A stretch of DNA of 64,000 nucleotides, from assembly GCF_004102025.1 (NCBI RefSeq), contig NZ_CP025228.1, positions 2,046,001 to 2,110,000 on the forward strand, written 5' to 3'. This document shows positions 1-8,203 of this stretch, one piece after another. Below the pieces are notes generated by a model. It saw only the letters and a list, made by a program, of their open reading frames with translations, was not told where the DNA came from and searched no databases. The stretch's first letter is position 1. Each line of letters begins with the position of its first letter. The DNA comes from Actinomyces qiguomingii (GTDB taxonomy: Bacteria > Actinomycetota > Actinomycetes > Actinomycetales > Actinomycetaceae). The translations under genes and the position numbers were made by a program.

Positions 1-455
1 TAGCCTGCGTGGTCGGTGGGGATGATGCGACCGTCCGCATCGCGGTCAACCAGATAGAACTCGATCTCGGGGTGGACATAGCAGGTGAAACCGGCATCGG
101 CCACACGGGCCAGTTGCCGCTCGAGCACCGCACGCGGATCGGTGCGGGCGGGCTCACCGTCGGGGGTCAGCACATCGCAGAACATGCGGGCGACGCTGTT
201 GACCTCCTCCCGCCACGGCAGCATCTGGAAGGTGGAGGGGTCAGGGGACAGCAGCATGTCTGACTCGAACACGCGTGTGAGCCCCTCAATGGCGGAGCCG
301 TCGAAGCCGATGCCCTCCTCGAAGGCGCCCTCGACCTCAGCCGGAGCAATCGCCACCGACTTGAGCTGACCGAGAACATCCGTGAACCACAGTCGGATGA
401 AGCGTATGTCGCGTTCCTCGATGGCACGCAGAACGTATTCCTGCTGCTTGTCCAT
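1..455 (-). CDS. glnA: Glutamine synthetase type I, N-terminal part (runs off the window)
   Basis: Glutamine synthetase makes glutamine from glutamate, ammonia and ATP in the cytoplasm. The visible 151 residues begin MDKQQEYVLRAIEERDIRF and contain the GS beta-grasp signature GIGFDGSAIEG, then a stretch ending HPEIEFYLV, where the catalytic domain begins with its metal-binding glutamate. The N-terminus is closest in style to the mycobacterial GlnA2 subtype rather than GlnA1; that is from memory of the family. The ATG at 455 is preceded by AAGGAGG about 13 nt upstream, which fixes the start. The catalytic core and any adenylylation site lie beyond the window edge. Confidence 0.93.
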   Translation of the reverse strand, partial: MDKQQEYVLRAIEERDIRFIRLWFTDVLGQLKSVAIAPAEVEGAFEEGIGFDGSAIEGLTRVFESDMLLSPDPSTFQMLPWREEVNSVARMFCDVLTPDGEPARTDPRAVLERQLARVADAGFTCYVHPEIEFYLVDRDADGRIIPTDHAG

Positions 456-731
456 GATGTCTTCAATGCCTCCTTACGCGGAGCCGACCGGCACCGACCC
501 ACCGCGGGCCGGCGCCGCCGGGCTGCTCGGCCAGCCTATCGGGTGGTTGGGGCGCTCAGGTTTCGCGCGCCGGTGCGGCGTGCGCGGCTGGGCGCGACCA
601 TGCACGGGTTATCGGCGCGGATGTATGTGGTTCGGGGGCGTCGTTCGGTGTTAGTTGGTGGGTGGGGGCGCGGATGCGTGCTTTAGGCAGGCGGCCGGCA
701 GGGCAGTGTTAATGCAGACCCCGGGCGGCAC

Positions 732-752
732 TGCACGACCCGAGGTCGTGCA
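732..752. promoter_or_regulatory. Palindrome TGCACGAC-N5-GTCGTGCA
   Basis: A perfect 8-bp inverted repeat with a 5-nt spacer lies upstream of the divergent glnA. No T-run follows on either strand, so an operator for a dimeric regulator is at least as likely as a terminator. The regulator is unknown. Confidence 0.35.
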
Positions 753-974
753 ACACCCATGGGGGCACGGTGAGCGTCACCGCCACCCCGCGCACCTGAC
801 CCCGCAGCCATCCCCCATCACACCCTCAAACCGGAAGAGCCCGCTGCCTCCCATCTCTGTGCATTCCTGACCGCAGGATCGGCCAGACTCTCACGCTCGC
901 CGCACGCTTAAGGATCGGACTTGATTGGGTAATCCGCATGATTCCGCGGTTTTCACACCGGGTTCGAGACGCCG

Positions 975-1023
975 GCGAGTCTCCCATGTGCGGCAAGGCC
1001 TCCGGCGCACGCAGGAGACTCGC
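975..1023. other. Long hairpin, possible structured leader or terminator
   Basis: GCGAGTCTCC at 975-984 pairs perfectly with GGAGACTCGC at 1014-1023. The interior holds a second GTGCG/CGCAC pairing. There is no U-tract. It could be a structured RNA or a factor-independent terminator. I do not recognise a riboswitch class. Confidence 0.3.
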
Positions 1024-1464
1024 GCCAGCTACAGCCCGAATTCAGAATTCGGCGAAAATTCAACGAATAACCGGATCGGCCGAAATGGTCGCGACAGCGT
1101 AAGCGTGCAGACCTCAACCGTCACACCGGCAACAGCGTCGCTGACACACCGTGTCCACCATGTCTACGAGTCGTGCGGCCCGTGCCCGTCTGCAGCCTCA
1201 AACAGCGCTGCCAGTGAACACCCGATGACTCACGCCAGGCTCGGCATCCCCCAGACTCCCGGGTTCATCCTCCCGTTGTCAGTCTTAGAGAAGGACTCGC
1301 AGACGCTGACCCTCCCAGGGACCAGCTCGAACAACGACGCTCCACTGCCCATCGTGGCTATCAAAGAGTGGGCGCTGCTGACCGCCTGCGCAGGCAGGGG
1401 TCCACCTGTTGCGTCGCCTTGGGTCCCGAGGCAGTCCGCCCGCATCCGCGAGTAGGCTCCGGGC

Positions 1465-2382
1465 ATGAGCACTTCCGCTTCCGACCAGCCATCCGCAGAT
1501 GCCGCCGCGGCCGGTGCCTCCCCCGCCGAGCGCCCGACCTCCGAAGCCGCTACTCCGGCCGCAGCGGAACGGCAGATCTCACAGGTCAAGAAGGTGCGCG
1601 TGCACCACCTGCTGAGCGCGAAGCAGCAGGGCGAGAAGTTGACCATGCTCACTGCATACGACGCGGTCACCGCGCGCATCCTCGACGCAGCGGGCACCGA
1701 CATGCTGCTAGTGGGCGACTCGCTGGGCAATGTGATGCTCGGCTACGACTCCACCATGCCGGTCACCCTGGATGAAATGGTGGTGGCCACCCGTTCAGTA
1801 GCCAGCGCCACCACCCGGGCCCTGGTGGTGGCGGACCTTCCCTTTGGCACCTACGAGGCCGGACCGGAGCAGGCCCTGGCCAGTGCCGTACGGCTCATGC
1901 GCGTGGGCGCCAACGCTGTCAAGCTTGAGGGCGGACGTCCCCGGGAGGCAACGGTACGGGCTCTGTCACAGGCGGGTATCCCAGTGGCCGGCCACCTCGG
2001 ATTCACCCCGCAGTCGGTCAACAAACTCGGAGGATTCCGCGTGCAGGGTCGCGGAGAAGAAGCGCAGGAAGCGCTCCTGACCGATGCCCGGGCACTAGCA
2101 GACGCCGGCGCAGTAGCCGTCGTGCTGGAGATGGTGCCAGCACCGGTGGCGGCACGGATTACACGTGCCTTGGCGGTACCGACCATCGGCATCGGCGCCG
2201 GAGTCGACTGCGACGGCCAGGTACTGGTGTGGACGGATATGGCTGGCATGACCGAGTGGAAACCGCGGTTCGTGCGTCGCTTCGGGCAGATCGGCCAGGC
2301 TTTGCAACAGGCCGCCCAGGAGTACAACGCCGCGGTGCGTGACACCTCATTTCCCGGTGCCGCGGAGGCCTTCGAGGCGTGA
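1465..2382 (+). CDS. panB: 3-methyl-2-oxobutanoate hydroxymethyltransferase
   Basis: PanB transfers a one-carbon unit from methylene-tetrahydrofolate to alpha-ketoisovalerate, giving ketopantoate, the first committed step of pantothenate and CoA synthesis. The 305-aa protein has a 45-residue Ala/Pro-rich N-terminal extension before the TIM barrel. The barrel starts near residue 50 with KLTMLTAYDAVTARILD and has the metal-binding VGDSLGNVMLGYDSTMPVTLDEM segment in two parts. Further on come AVKLEGG, GHLGFTPQSVN and the GIGAG loop. N-terminal extensions are common in actinobacterial PanB. The gene stands alone, with no panC or panD beside it. Confidence 0.96.
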   Translation: MSTSASDQPSADAAAAGASPAERPTSEAATPAAAERQISQVKKVRVHHLLSAKQQGEKLTMLTAYDAVTARILDAAGTDMLLVGDSLGNVMLGYDSTMPVTLDEMVVATRSVASATTRALVVADLPFGTYEAGPEQALASAVRLMRVGANAVKLEGGRPREATVRALSQAGIPVAGHLGFTPQSVNKLGGFRVQGRGEEAQEALLTDARALADAGAVAVVLEMVPAPVAARITRALAVPTIGIGAGVDCDGQVLVWTDMAGMTEWKPRFVRRFGQIGQALQQAAQEYNAAVRDTSFPGAAEAFEA

Positions 2383-2486
2383 GTCCGGCAGCGAAGCAAT
2401 CCCCGGCGCCAACGGTTCGTCCCACCTGATCCGACCGCGTCCAACCGGTTCTCACCGGCTCCGGCTGGGAGGCGCCGGACATGGGT

Positions 2487-3251
2487 TCACGCCTCTGCCC
2501 GCGTGGCGAGGCGCCCTCCCGCCGGCAGGCCCTCCGGGTGCTCCCAGTCAATGGGCACGGGCACCACTCCCTTAAATGCGTCGCTAATATCCCGCACCGA
2601 GTAGGTGATCCCCTGATTCGCCGGGTCCTCGGCCCAAGCCAGCAACCGTGGGGCACCGTCGACTGCGGCAGGCGTGACCTCCACGGTAGTAACAGCGCAG
2701 TTGGCCATGGGCGCCATGCTGTAGATCTCCAGCCCCACCCAGCGCGCCATGATGGTCATCAGCGTCATACCGTGGGAGACCACCAACACGTTCGCCTCCC
2801 CGTGCGCGTCCTGGCCAAGCGCGCGTAGATCGGCCATCACTCTGGCGATAGCGCCGTCGACATCGGCCAGGTACTCCCGGGCAGTGATGCCTCCAGGGAC
2901 GCCCGGATGGGCACCGGTCAGCACGGCCGGCAGGTGCTGCTCCGCCGGCAGGGCGGCATGCATCATCGGATCGGGCCCACCGTCGTAGATGCCGTAATTG
3001 TATTCGCGCAAGCCGGTCAGGTTCACCGGGGTAATCCCGGGATGAGCCTGCAACAGAATGCTACCGGTTTCCTGGACCCGTCCCTGTGGGCTGAAGTAGG
3101 CGTGGGAGAAGCGAACGTCTGCCAGGTAGTCCCGGCAGATCTCGGCGCCCACACGGCCCTCGGGTGTAAGCGGGGAGTCGACGGCGCCCTGGGTACGACG
3201 TTGTTCATTCAGCACGGTGCGGCCGTGCCGCACCAAGTAGATCGTCGCCAT
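2487..3251 (-). CDS. Histidine phosphatase family protein (phosphoglycerate mutase-like)
   Basis: The protein begins MATIYLVRHGRTVLNEQ, and the RHG motif carries the phosphorylated histidine. A second histidine is in VVSHGMTLMTIM. These mark the histidine phosphatase superfamily (254 aa from this start). The open frame extends 8 residues upstream, but the ATG at 3251 puts the catalytic strand right at the N-terminus, as is normal. The substrate cannot be read from the sequence; glycolytic mutase activity is unlikely and a broad phosphatase role is more probable. It converges on panB. Confidence 0.85.
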   Translation of the reverse strand: MATIYLVRHGRTVLNEQRRTQGAVDSPLTPEGRVGAEICRDYLADVRFSHAYFSPQGRVQETGSILLQAHPGITPVNLTGLREYNYGIYDGGPDPMMHAALPAEQHLPAVLTGAHPGVPGGITAREYLADVDGAIARVMADLRALGQDAHGEANVLVVSHGMTLMTIMARWVGLEIYSMAPMANCAVTTVEVTPAAVDGAPRLLAWAEDPANQGITYSVRDISDAFKGVVPVPIDWEHPEGLPAGGRLATRAEA

Positions 3252-3485
3252 GCCGCAATCGTATGGCAATGCCAACCGCAGCGTCGCGCCCCGCGGCGAA
3301 GCGCCGCGGACTGAGTTTGGAGCTCAGTAGCGTGTTGGCAATGCTCATGCAGTCTCCTCACCCCAAAAGGTGGGTGGTAGTCGACCGAATTACTATCGGC
3401 AGTCAATTATAATAGCTCCGACCGCACAAGGCGCGGGGACATGGTCGTCTCCCTCCCCCGGTGCGCGTGCTCCTATGCTGACGCC

Positions 3486-4376
3486 ATGACTACACCCACG
3501 ACCTCACCGGCGGTCAGGGCGCCGCGTGGCGCCCTGACCAAAGGCACGCTCTCCCCCGAGCGGCATGTGCCCGCATCCATCGCCCGCCCGGAGTACATGT
3601 TCCACGACGGCCCCGAACGGGTTACGGCCTCCGACGTGAAAGATGCCGAGACGGTCGAGCGTATTCGGGCTGCGGGACGGATCGCGGCCCGGGCCCTGGC
3701 CCAGGCCGCCGAGGCGATAGCGCCCGGTGTCGCCACCGATGAGCTAGACCGTATCGCGCACGAGTACATGTGCGATCACCACGCCTACCCGTCCTGCCTG
3801 GGGTACATGGGCTTCCCCAAGTCGATCTGCACCTCCATCAACGAGGTGATCTGCCACGGCATCCCGGACTCAACCGTCCTGCAGGAGGGGGACCTGATCA
3901 ACTTGGATGTGACGGCCTACCTCGACGGCGTGCACGGCGACACGAATGCCACCTTCGCGGTCGGCCAGGTCGATGAGGAGACGGCGCTGCTGATCGAGCG
4001 CACTCGCGCCGCGATGGAACGTGGGATCAAAGCGGTGAAACCGGGCCGCGAGGTCAATGTGATCGGCCGAGTTATTGAGAAGTACGCCAAGCGCTTCAAC
4101 TACGGCGTGGTACGGGACTACACCGGGCACGGCGTCGGTGAGGCCTTTCACTCGGGTCTGATCATCCCCCACTACGACTCGGCCCCCCGCTTCAACGACG
4201 TCATGGAAGTAGGTATGGTCTTCACCATCGAGCCGATGCTCACTCTGGGCACCGAGGACTGGGAGCAGTGGGACGACGGTTGGACCGTGGTCACCAAGGA
4301 CCGCTCCCTTACCGCCCAGTTCGAGCACACGCTGGTGGTCACCGACGATGGCGCCGAAATCCTCACGCTACCCTGA
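3486..4376 (+). CDS. map: Type I methionine aminopeptidase
   Basis: This enzyme removes the initiator methionine from new proteins. The 296-aa protein has a short N-terminal extension of the type seen in actinobacterial MetAP1c ([10 protein letters not shown]). The catalytic fold follows with the five metal ligands: Asp in [10 protein letters not shown] and in HGDTNATF, His in GHGVGEAFH, Glu in FTIEPML, and Glu in QFEHTLVVT. The [19 protein letters not shown] segment is typical of the family. The frame is open 15 codons further upstream, but the ATG at 3486 is the natural start. Confidence 0.95.
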   Translation: MTTPTTSPAVRAPRGALTKGTLSPERHVPASIARPEYMFHDGPERVTASDVKDAETVERIRAAGRIAARALAQAAEAIAPGVATDELDRIAHEYMCDHHAYPSCLGYMGFPKSICTSINEVICHGIPDSTVLQEGDLINLDVTAYLDGVHGDTNATFAVGQVDEETALLIERTRAAMERGIKAVKPGREVNVIGRVIEKYAKRFNYGVVRDYTGHGVGEAFHSGLIIPHYDSAPRFNDVMEVGMVFTIEPMLTLGTEDWEQWDDGWTVVTKDRSLTAQFEHTLVVTDDGAEILTLP

Positions 4377-4618
4377 GCACGCCGAAACTGGCCTACTCAG
4401 GTGTGCGCGAGTCGGCATGCAGCCCGTCCTGCCACAGCGGTCAGACCTGCTGAGAACGTGATCAAAATCTAGTTGGGGAGCTCTACCCGAGGATTCTACC
4501 GTTTGGGGGCTACGCAGACGATCGTATCCGTGTAGATTCTTGCCCATGACGTGCCCGGGACGACGGGTCTCGGCATCGCCTGACAACATGCATCCCCGTT
4601 CCCCGGAGGTAGTTACCA

Positions 4619-5797
4619 ATGGCATTGCGCTTCAACCCGCCGCCGAACTGGCCGGCGCCCCCCGAGGGCTTCAACCCGCCCGCGGGCTGGCAGCCCGACC
4701 CCGCCTGGGGTCCGGCCCCTGAAGGCTGGCAGCTGTGGGTGGAGGACTCCGCGCCCGGCGCTCCCGCGAACTCAGCCCCCCAGACAGGATCCGCAGCCGA
4801 TGCCGGTTGGGCTCCCACCCAGGCGGTGCCAACCGGCTCCTCTGCGCCTGTCGCGGACCCGACCGGTCAGTCGGCGTCGGCGCCCTCCGGCGACTACGCA
4901 GGAGGAGGCAGCCCGTATGCAGCCAACATGAACTACGCCCAGTCCCCCACGCCGTACCACAACCAGCAGCAGGCTCCGGGAGTCTCCCCACAGGCCGCTG
5001 GCTGGCAGCCGATTGATGTCGGTCAGGGTGCCCCACCGGGAGGCAACAAACCGGTCACCAAGCAGTGGTGGTTCTGGACCATCATCGCCGTGGTGATTAT
5101 CGCGCTGGTTATCGGCATCATCGTGGCGCTTACTCGCGGCAACGACGACAACGATGACAGCCGCGCGAGCGCCACATCCTCTTCCACCGCTTCCAACGAC
5201 GATTCCACGTCTAAGCCGACCGAGGACGATCCGACGCCCGAGCCGACCGAGGATGACCCGGCGCCCGAGCCCAGCAAGAACGCCTCGACGCCGAACCAGG
5301 GGGGCGACTCCTCCTCGGACAAGGGCGCTACGGTGAGCACCGCGATTGACCCCGAGAATGATTCGTTCATCTTCGAGGCCGGTGACTACGACTCCACCGA
5401 CCCAAACGCGACGGTTGAGATCAAGGTCGGCTCAGTGGAGTGGGATGCCACCAGTGCTGTCAAGGCTGATGCCGGCGATCTCTTCTGGACCGAGCCGGGC
5501 GACGGCAACGTGTACATGCGGGTTCCAGTGACGGCGATCTACCACGGCAAGGGTCAGTTGGACGGCTACAAGGTGAAGGTCGACTTCGTCAAGGACGGCA
5601 ACACCACTTCCCGCCAGGACAAGATGCTCCTGAACAGTGAGTTCCGTTTCCAGGACCAACCGCGTGATGGGGGCTCCGTAACCGGCTACTTCGTATTCCT
5701 CCTCAGTGAGGCGGATGCCAAAGCCGAGGAGGGCGTGTTCGCGGTTGAGGTCTTCTACGGCAACGACGAGAGGTACTTCCAGGCGAAGTCCTTCTGA
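4619..5797 (+). CDS. Proline-rich membrane protein with extracytoplasmic domain
   Basis: This 392-aa protein has three parts. A cytoplasmic N-terminal region (about residues 1-135) is rich in Pro, Gly, Trp and Asn and contains PPxxW-type repeats (PPNWPAPPEGF, PPAGWQPDPAW). One transmembrane helix lies near 145-168 (WWFWTIIAVVIIALVIGIIVAL). An acidic Ser/Thr/Pro/Glu linker then leads to an extracytoplasmic beta-rich domain from about residue 240. The layout resembles actinobacterial membrane-anchored DUF4352-like proteins, but I cannot assign a function. The ATG has a GGAGG site 9-10 nt upstream. Confidence 0.8.
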   Translation: MALRFNPPPNWPAPPEGFNPPAGWQPDPAWGPAPEGWQLWVEDSAPGAPANSAPQTGSAADAGWAPTQAVPTGSSAPVADPTGQSASAPSGDYAGGGSPYAANMNYAQSPTPYHNQQQAPGVSPQAAGWQPIDVGQGAPPGGNKPVTKQWWFWTIIAVVIIALVIGIIVALTRGNDDNDDSRASATSSSTASNDDSTSKPTEDDPTPEPTEDDPAPEPSKNASTPNQGGDSSSDKGATVSTAIDPENDSFIFEAGDYDSTDPNATVEIKVGSVEWDATSAVKADAGDLFWTEPGDGNVYMRVPVTAIYHGKGQLDGYKVKVDFVKDGNTTSRQDKMLLNSEFRFQDQPRDGGSVTGYFVFLLSEADAKAEEGVFAVEVFYGNDERYFQAKSF

Positions 5798-5825
5798 CAG
5801 TCACCAACAGCCTCGGCTGGCTACA

Positions 5826-5878
5826 TGACGGCTACGGCGGTCCCGCACCCGGATGGGGCGGGACCGCCGTAGCCGTCA
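5826..5878. terminator. Bidirectional hairpin terminator
   Basis: A perfect 21-bp inverted repeat (5826-5846 with 5858-5878) and an 11-nt loop lie between the convergent 392-aa membrane protein gene and rnpB. It can end transcription from both sides. Confidence 0.8.
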
Positions 5879-5887
5879 GTCATGGAT

Positions 5888-6282
<395 letters not shown>

Positions 6283-6507
6283 GTTGTTGATTCTAGGTCA
6301 CCGGCAAGGCTGAGCGTTAGCCCTGTTAAGGGGGCTCTTTCGATTGGGGGCGTGCCGGTTGGGGTGGTGTCTGGGACGCGGGACAGGTGAGGGAGCCGGT
6401 CCCGGCTGGCCTCACCGCGGCCAGTCAGCGCGCCGGGCGCCGGGCAGAGTCGACAATCCCGGGTGGGGACGCAAAGGCGATGCGGGGCGGACGAATCGAA
6501 GGAGTGA

Positions 6508-7242
6508 TCAGTCCTCCATCCGGACCACGATCACGTCGCTTTCCTCGGCGTGGATGACTCGGTCCTGGGGCGCAGCAGCGATCCGGGCGTACTCCTGCGG
6601 GCTGATCTCCACGCTGCCCCCTTCTACCCGGCGCCCGTACAGTGCCACCGCCCCCAGGCCACCGGTGGCGGCTCGCACCGTCTCGTATTCCGCGAGCAGA
6701 TCCTCGCCTATGGCGGCGGCGAGATCGGCGCGCTTAGTGCGGGCGTCGGCAATCTCCGCATCGAGACGGGCGAAGTCTGCGTCGCGCAAAGCTGTCAGCT
6801 CGCGGCCTCCGGCCCGAATCTCCTGCTCCTCAGCAGCGGCACCTTCGGCCTCCGCGCGTGCCTCCTCAAGCGCCTCCATCGCCTGGATCTGTGCCTCCTC
6901 CAAAACTGCTTGGCGGCGCCCTAGCTGGTCAATCTCCGACTGAATCGCAGGCAGATCACGAGCGGCGGCAGCTCCGGAGGTGAGGCGCTCGCGCAGCACC
7001 TGCGCGCGGTGCACGACCTGATCCACCTCCTCCTCCCGCGTCTTGGCGTTGGCCTGTGCCTCATCGAGCGCTGCCGCCGCCATGACCGCCCGGCGTCGAT
7101 TGGCCTTCAGACGTTCCACTGTGGCCTCAATGCGTTCAAGTATGGGCAAGTGCTTGCGCTCATGAGTGAGGCGGGCGAGCTGTGAGTCGACCTGCTGCAG
7201 ATCTATGAGCAGCCGCTGTCGGTGGAGGGGGGCGTTGGTCAC
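6508..7242 (-). CDS. DUF164-type coiled-coil protein with degenerate zinc ribbon
   Basis: The 244-aa protein is mostly a long antiparallel coiled coil (residues about 10-170), starting HRQRLLIDLQQVDSQLARL. It ends in the region where DUF164 proteins carry a four-cysteine zinc ribbon. The surrounding family pattern is clear (EISPQEYARIAAAPQD, then a hydrophobic IVVR end), but all four cysteines are gone: the first pair is replaced in GRRVEGG and the second in HAEESDV. Its place just downstream of the Nif3-like gene matches the order in mycobacteria. Function unknown. The start is a GTG. Confidence 0.85.
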   Translation of the reverse strand: MTNAPLHRQRLLIDLQQVDSQLARLTHERKHLPILERIEATVERLKANRRRAVMAAAALDEAQANAKTREEEVDQVVHRAQVLRERLTSGAAAARDLPAIQSEIDQLGRRQAVLEEAQIQAMEALEEARAEAEGAAAEEQEIRAGGRELTALRDADFARLDAEIADARTKRADLAAAIGEDLLAEYETVRAATGGLGAVALYGRRVEGGSVEISPQEYARIAAAPQDRVIHAEESDVIVVRMED

Positions 7243-7307
7243 GGCTTGGTCCTTCTGTGGTCAGTCGGGGCGGATATCGAATTCTGGATGGCCGCAAAGA
7301 CGACGGG

Positions 7308-8177
7308 TCACGGGCCGGTGCTTAGACGCAGCACCCACGGGTCGGTGACAATCTGCGACACGCGTGCTGAGATTGTATGCCCGCGCGCGGCCGCTGCGCT
7401 CTCAAGCCTGGCGGCTAGCGGCCCCAGTCCCACCCATTCGGTGGCCCAGTGGGTACCGCACAGCAGGTACGGGCGTCCGGCCTCCAGATGTTCGCTGGCC
7501 GGGTGGTGCCGCAGGTCGGCTGTCAGGAAGACATCGGCCTTCGCGGTGCGGGCGGCTTCCAGCAGGGAGTCTCCCGCACCGCCCGACACCGCGACGGTCT
7601 CCACAAGCGCCTCGGGGTCTCCCCCGACCAACAGGCCGGGGGCTGAGTCCGGCAGCGCCGTGGCGACGTCGACGGCGAAGTCTCGTAGACGGGTCGGCGT
7701 GGCGAGCACGCCCACGCGGCCAATCCCTAAAGTCGAATCGGTGGGGTCGGGCCGCAGGGGCCGAGTGTCAAGGAGCCCGACGCGTGAGGCGAGCGCGTCG
7801 GCCACGCCCCCATGGGCGGCGTCGAGGGAAGTGTGCGCGTTGGCCAGGGCTATGCCAGCACGGATGAGCCGGTGCACCACTCTCCCTTTGGGATCGGTCG
7901 CCGAGACGTGATCGGTTCCGCGCAAATACAGGGGATGGTGTGTGATAACCATGTCAACGCCGTCTTCGATCGCCTCATCCACAACCGCGGCGACCGGGTC
8001 GACAGCCAGCAGGATGCTTCGCACCGGTTCGCCCGGGTCCCCACAGATCAGGCGGTTGGAGTCCCAGGACTCGGCCAACTGTGGCGGAGCGGCCGCGCGC
8101 AGTATCGCCTCCACATCGGAGACCGTCAGCGGGCTCTCGCCATGCCTGTGGGCGTCATCGGGAACAAGCTGCTGCAT
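7308..8177 (-). CDS. Nif3-like dinuclear metal centre protein (YbgI/GTP cyclohydrolase I type 2 family)
   Basis: The 289-aa protein has the Nif3 pattern: DVEAILRAAAPPQLAESWDSNRLICGDP at the N-terminus (given here in part as the family's AESWDN-like motif), VITHHPL with two metal-binding histidines, LANAHTSLDAAHGG, and GTHWATEW near the C-terminus. The family forms toroidal hexamers with a two-metal site. The biochemical role is unsettled. The ATG at 8177 removes 10 unlikely upstream residues. A SIR2-like gene ends 27 bp upstream on the same strand, so read-through transcription is possible. Confidence 0.9.
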   Translation of the reverse strand: MQQLVPDDAHRHGESPLTVSDVEAILRAAAPPQLAESWDSNRLICGDPGEPVRSILLAVDPVAAVVDEAIEDGVDMVITHHPLYLRGTDHVSATDPKGRVVHRLIRAGIALANAHTSLDAAHGGVADALASRVGLLDTRPLRPDPTDSTLGIGRVGVLATPTRLRDFAVDVATALPDSAPGLLVGGDPEALVETVAVSGGAGDSLLEAARTAKADVFLTADLRHHPASEHLEAGRPYLLCGTHWATEWVGLGPLAARLESAAAARGHTISARVSQIVTDPWVLRLSTGP

Positions 8178-8203
8178 GCGCAGACAGTAACAGGCGCTTC
8201 GGC

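Larger units (their letters stand above)
456..1464. other. About 1-kb glnA-panB intergenic region, no convincing gene
   Basis: The open frames here lack recognisable domains and ribosome sites, and they have odd compositions, so I call none. Two structured spots stand out: an 8-bp perfect inverted repeat at 732-752 and a 10-bp perfect inverted repeat at 975-1023 with a nested GC-rich interior. The region should hold the divergent promoters of glnA and panB, but I cannot place them. Confidence 0.6.

Noticed and set aside
655..1455. Open frames in the glnA-panB gap (for example 925-1455 on the plus strand)
   Set aside because: No domain, no ribosome site, and a composition typical of chance frames in GC-rich DNA.
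6344..6943. Plus-strand 199-aa frame over the DUF164-like gene
   Set aside because: Shadow of the real minus-strand coiled-coil gene.
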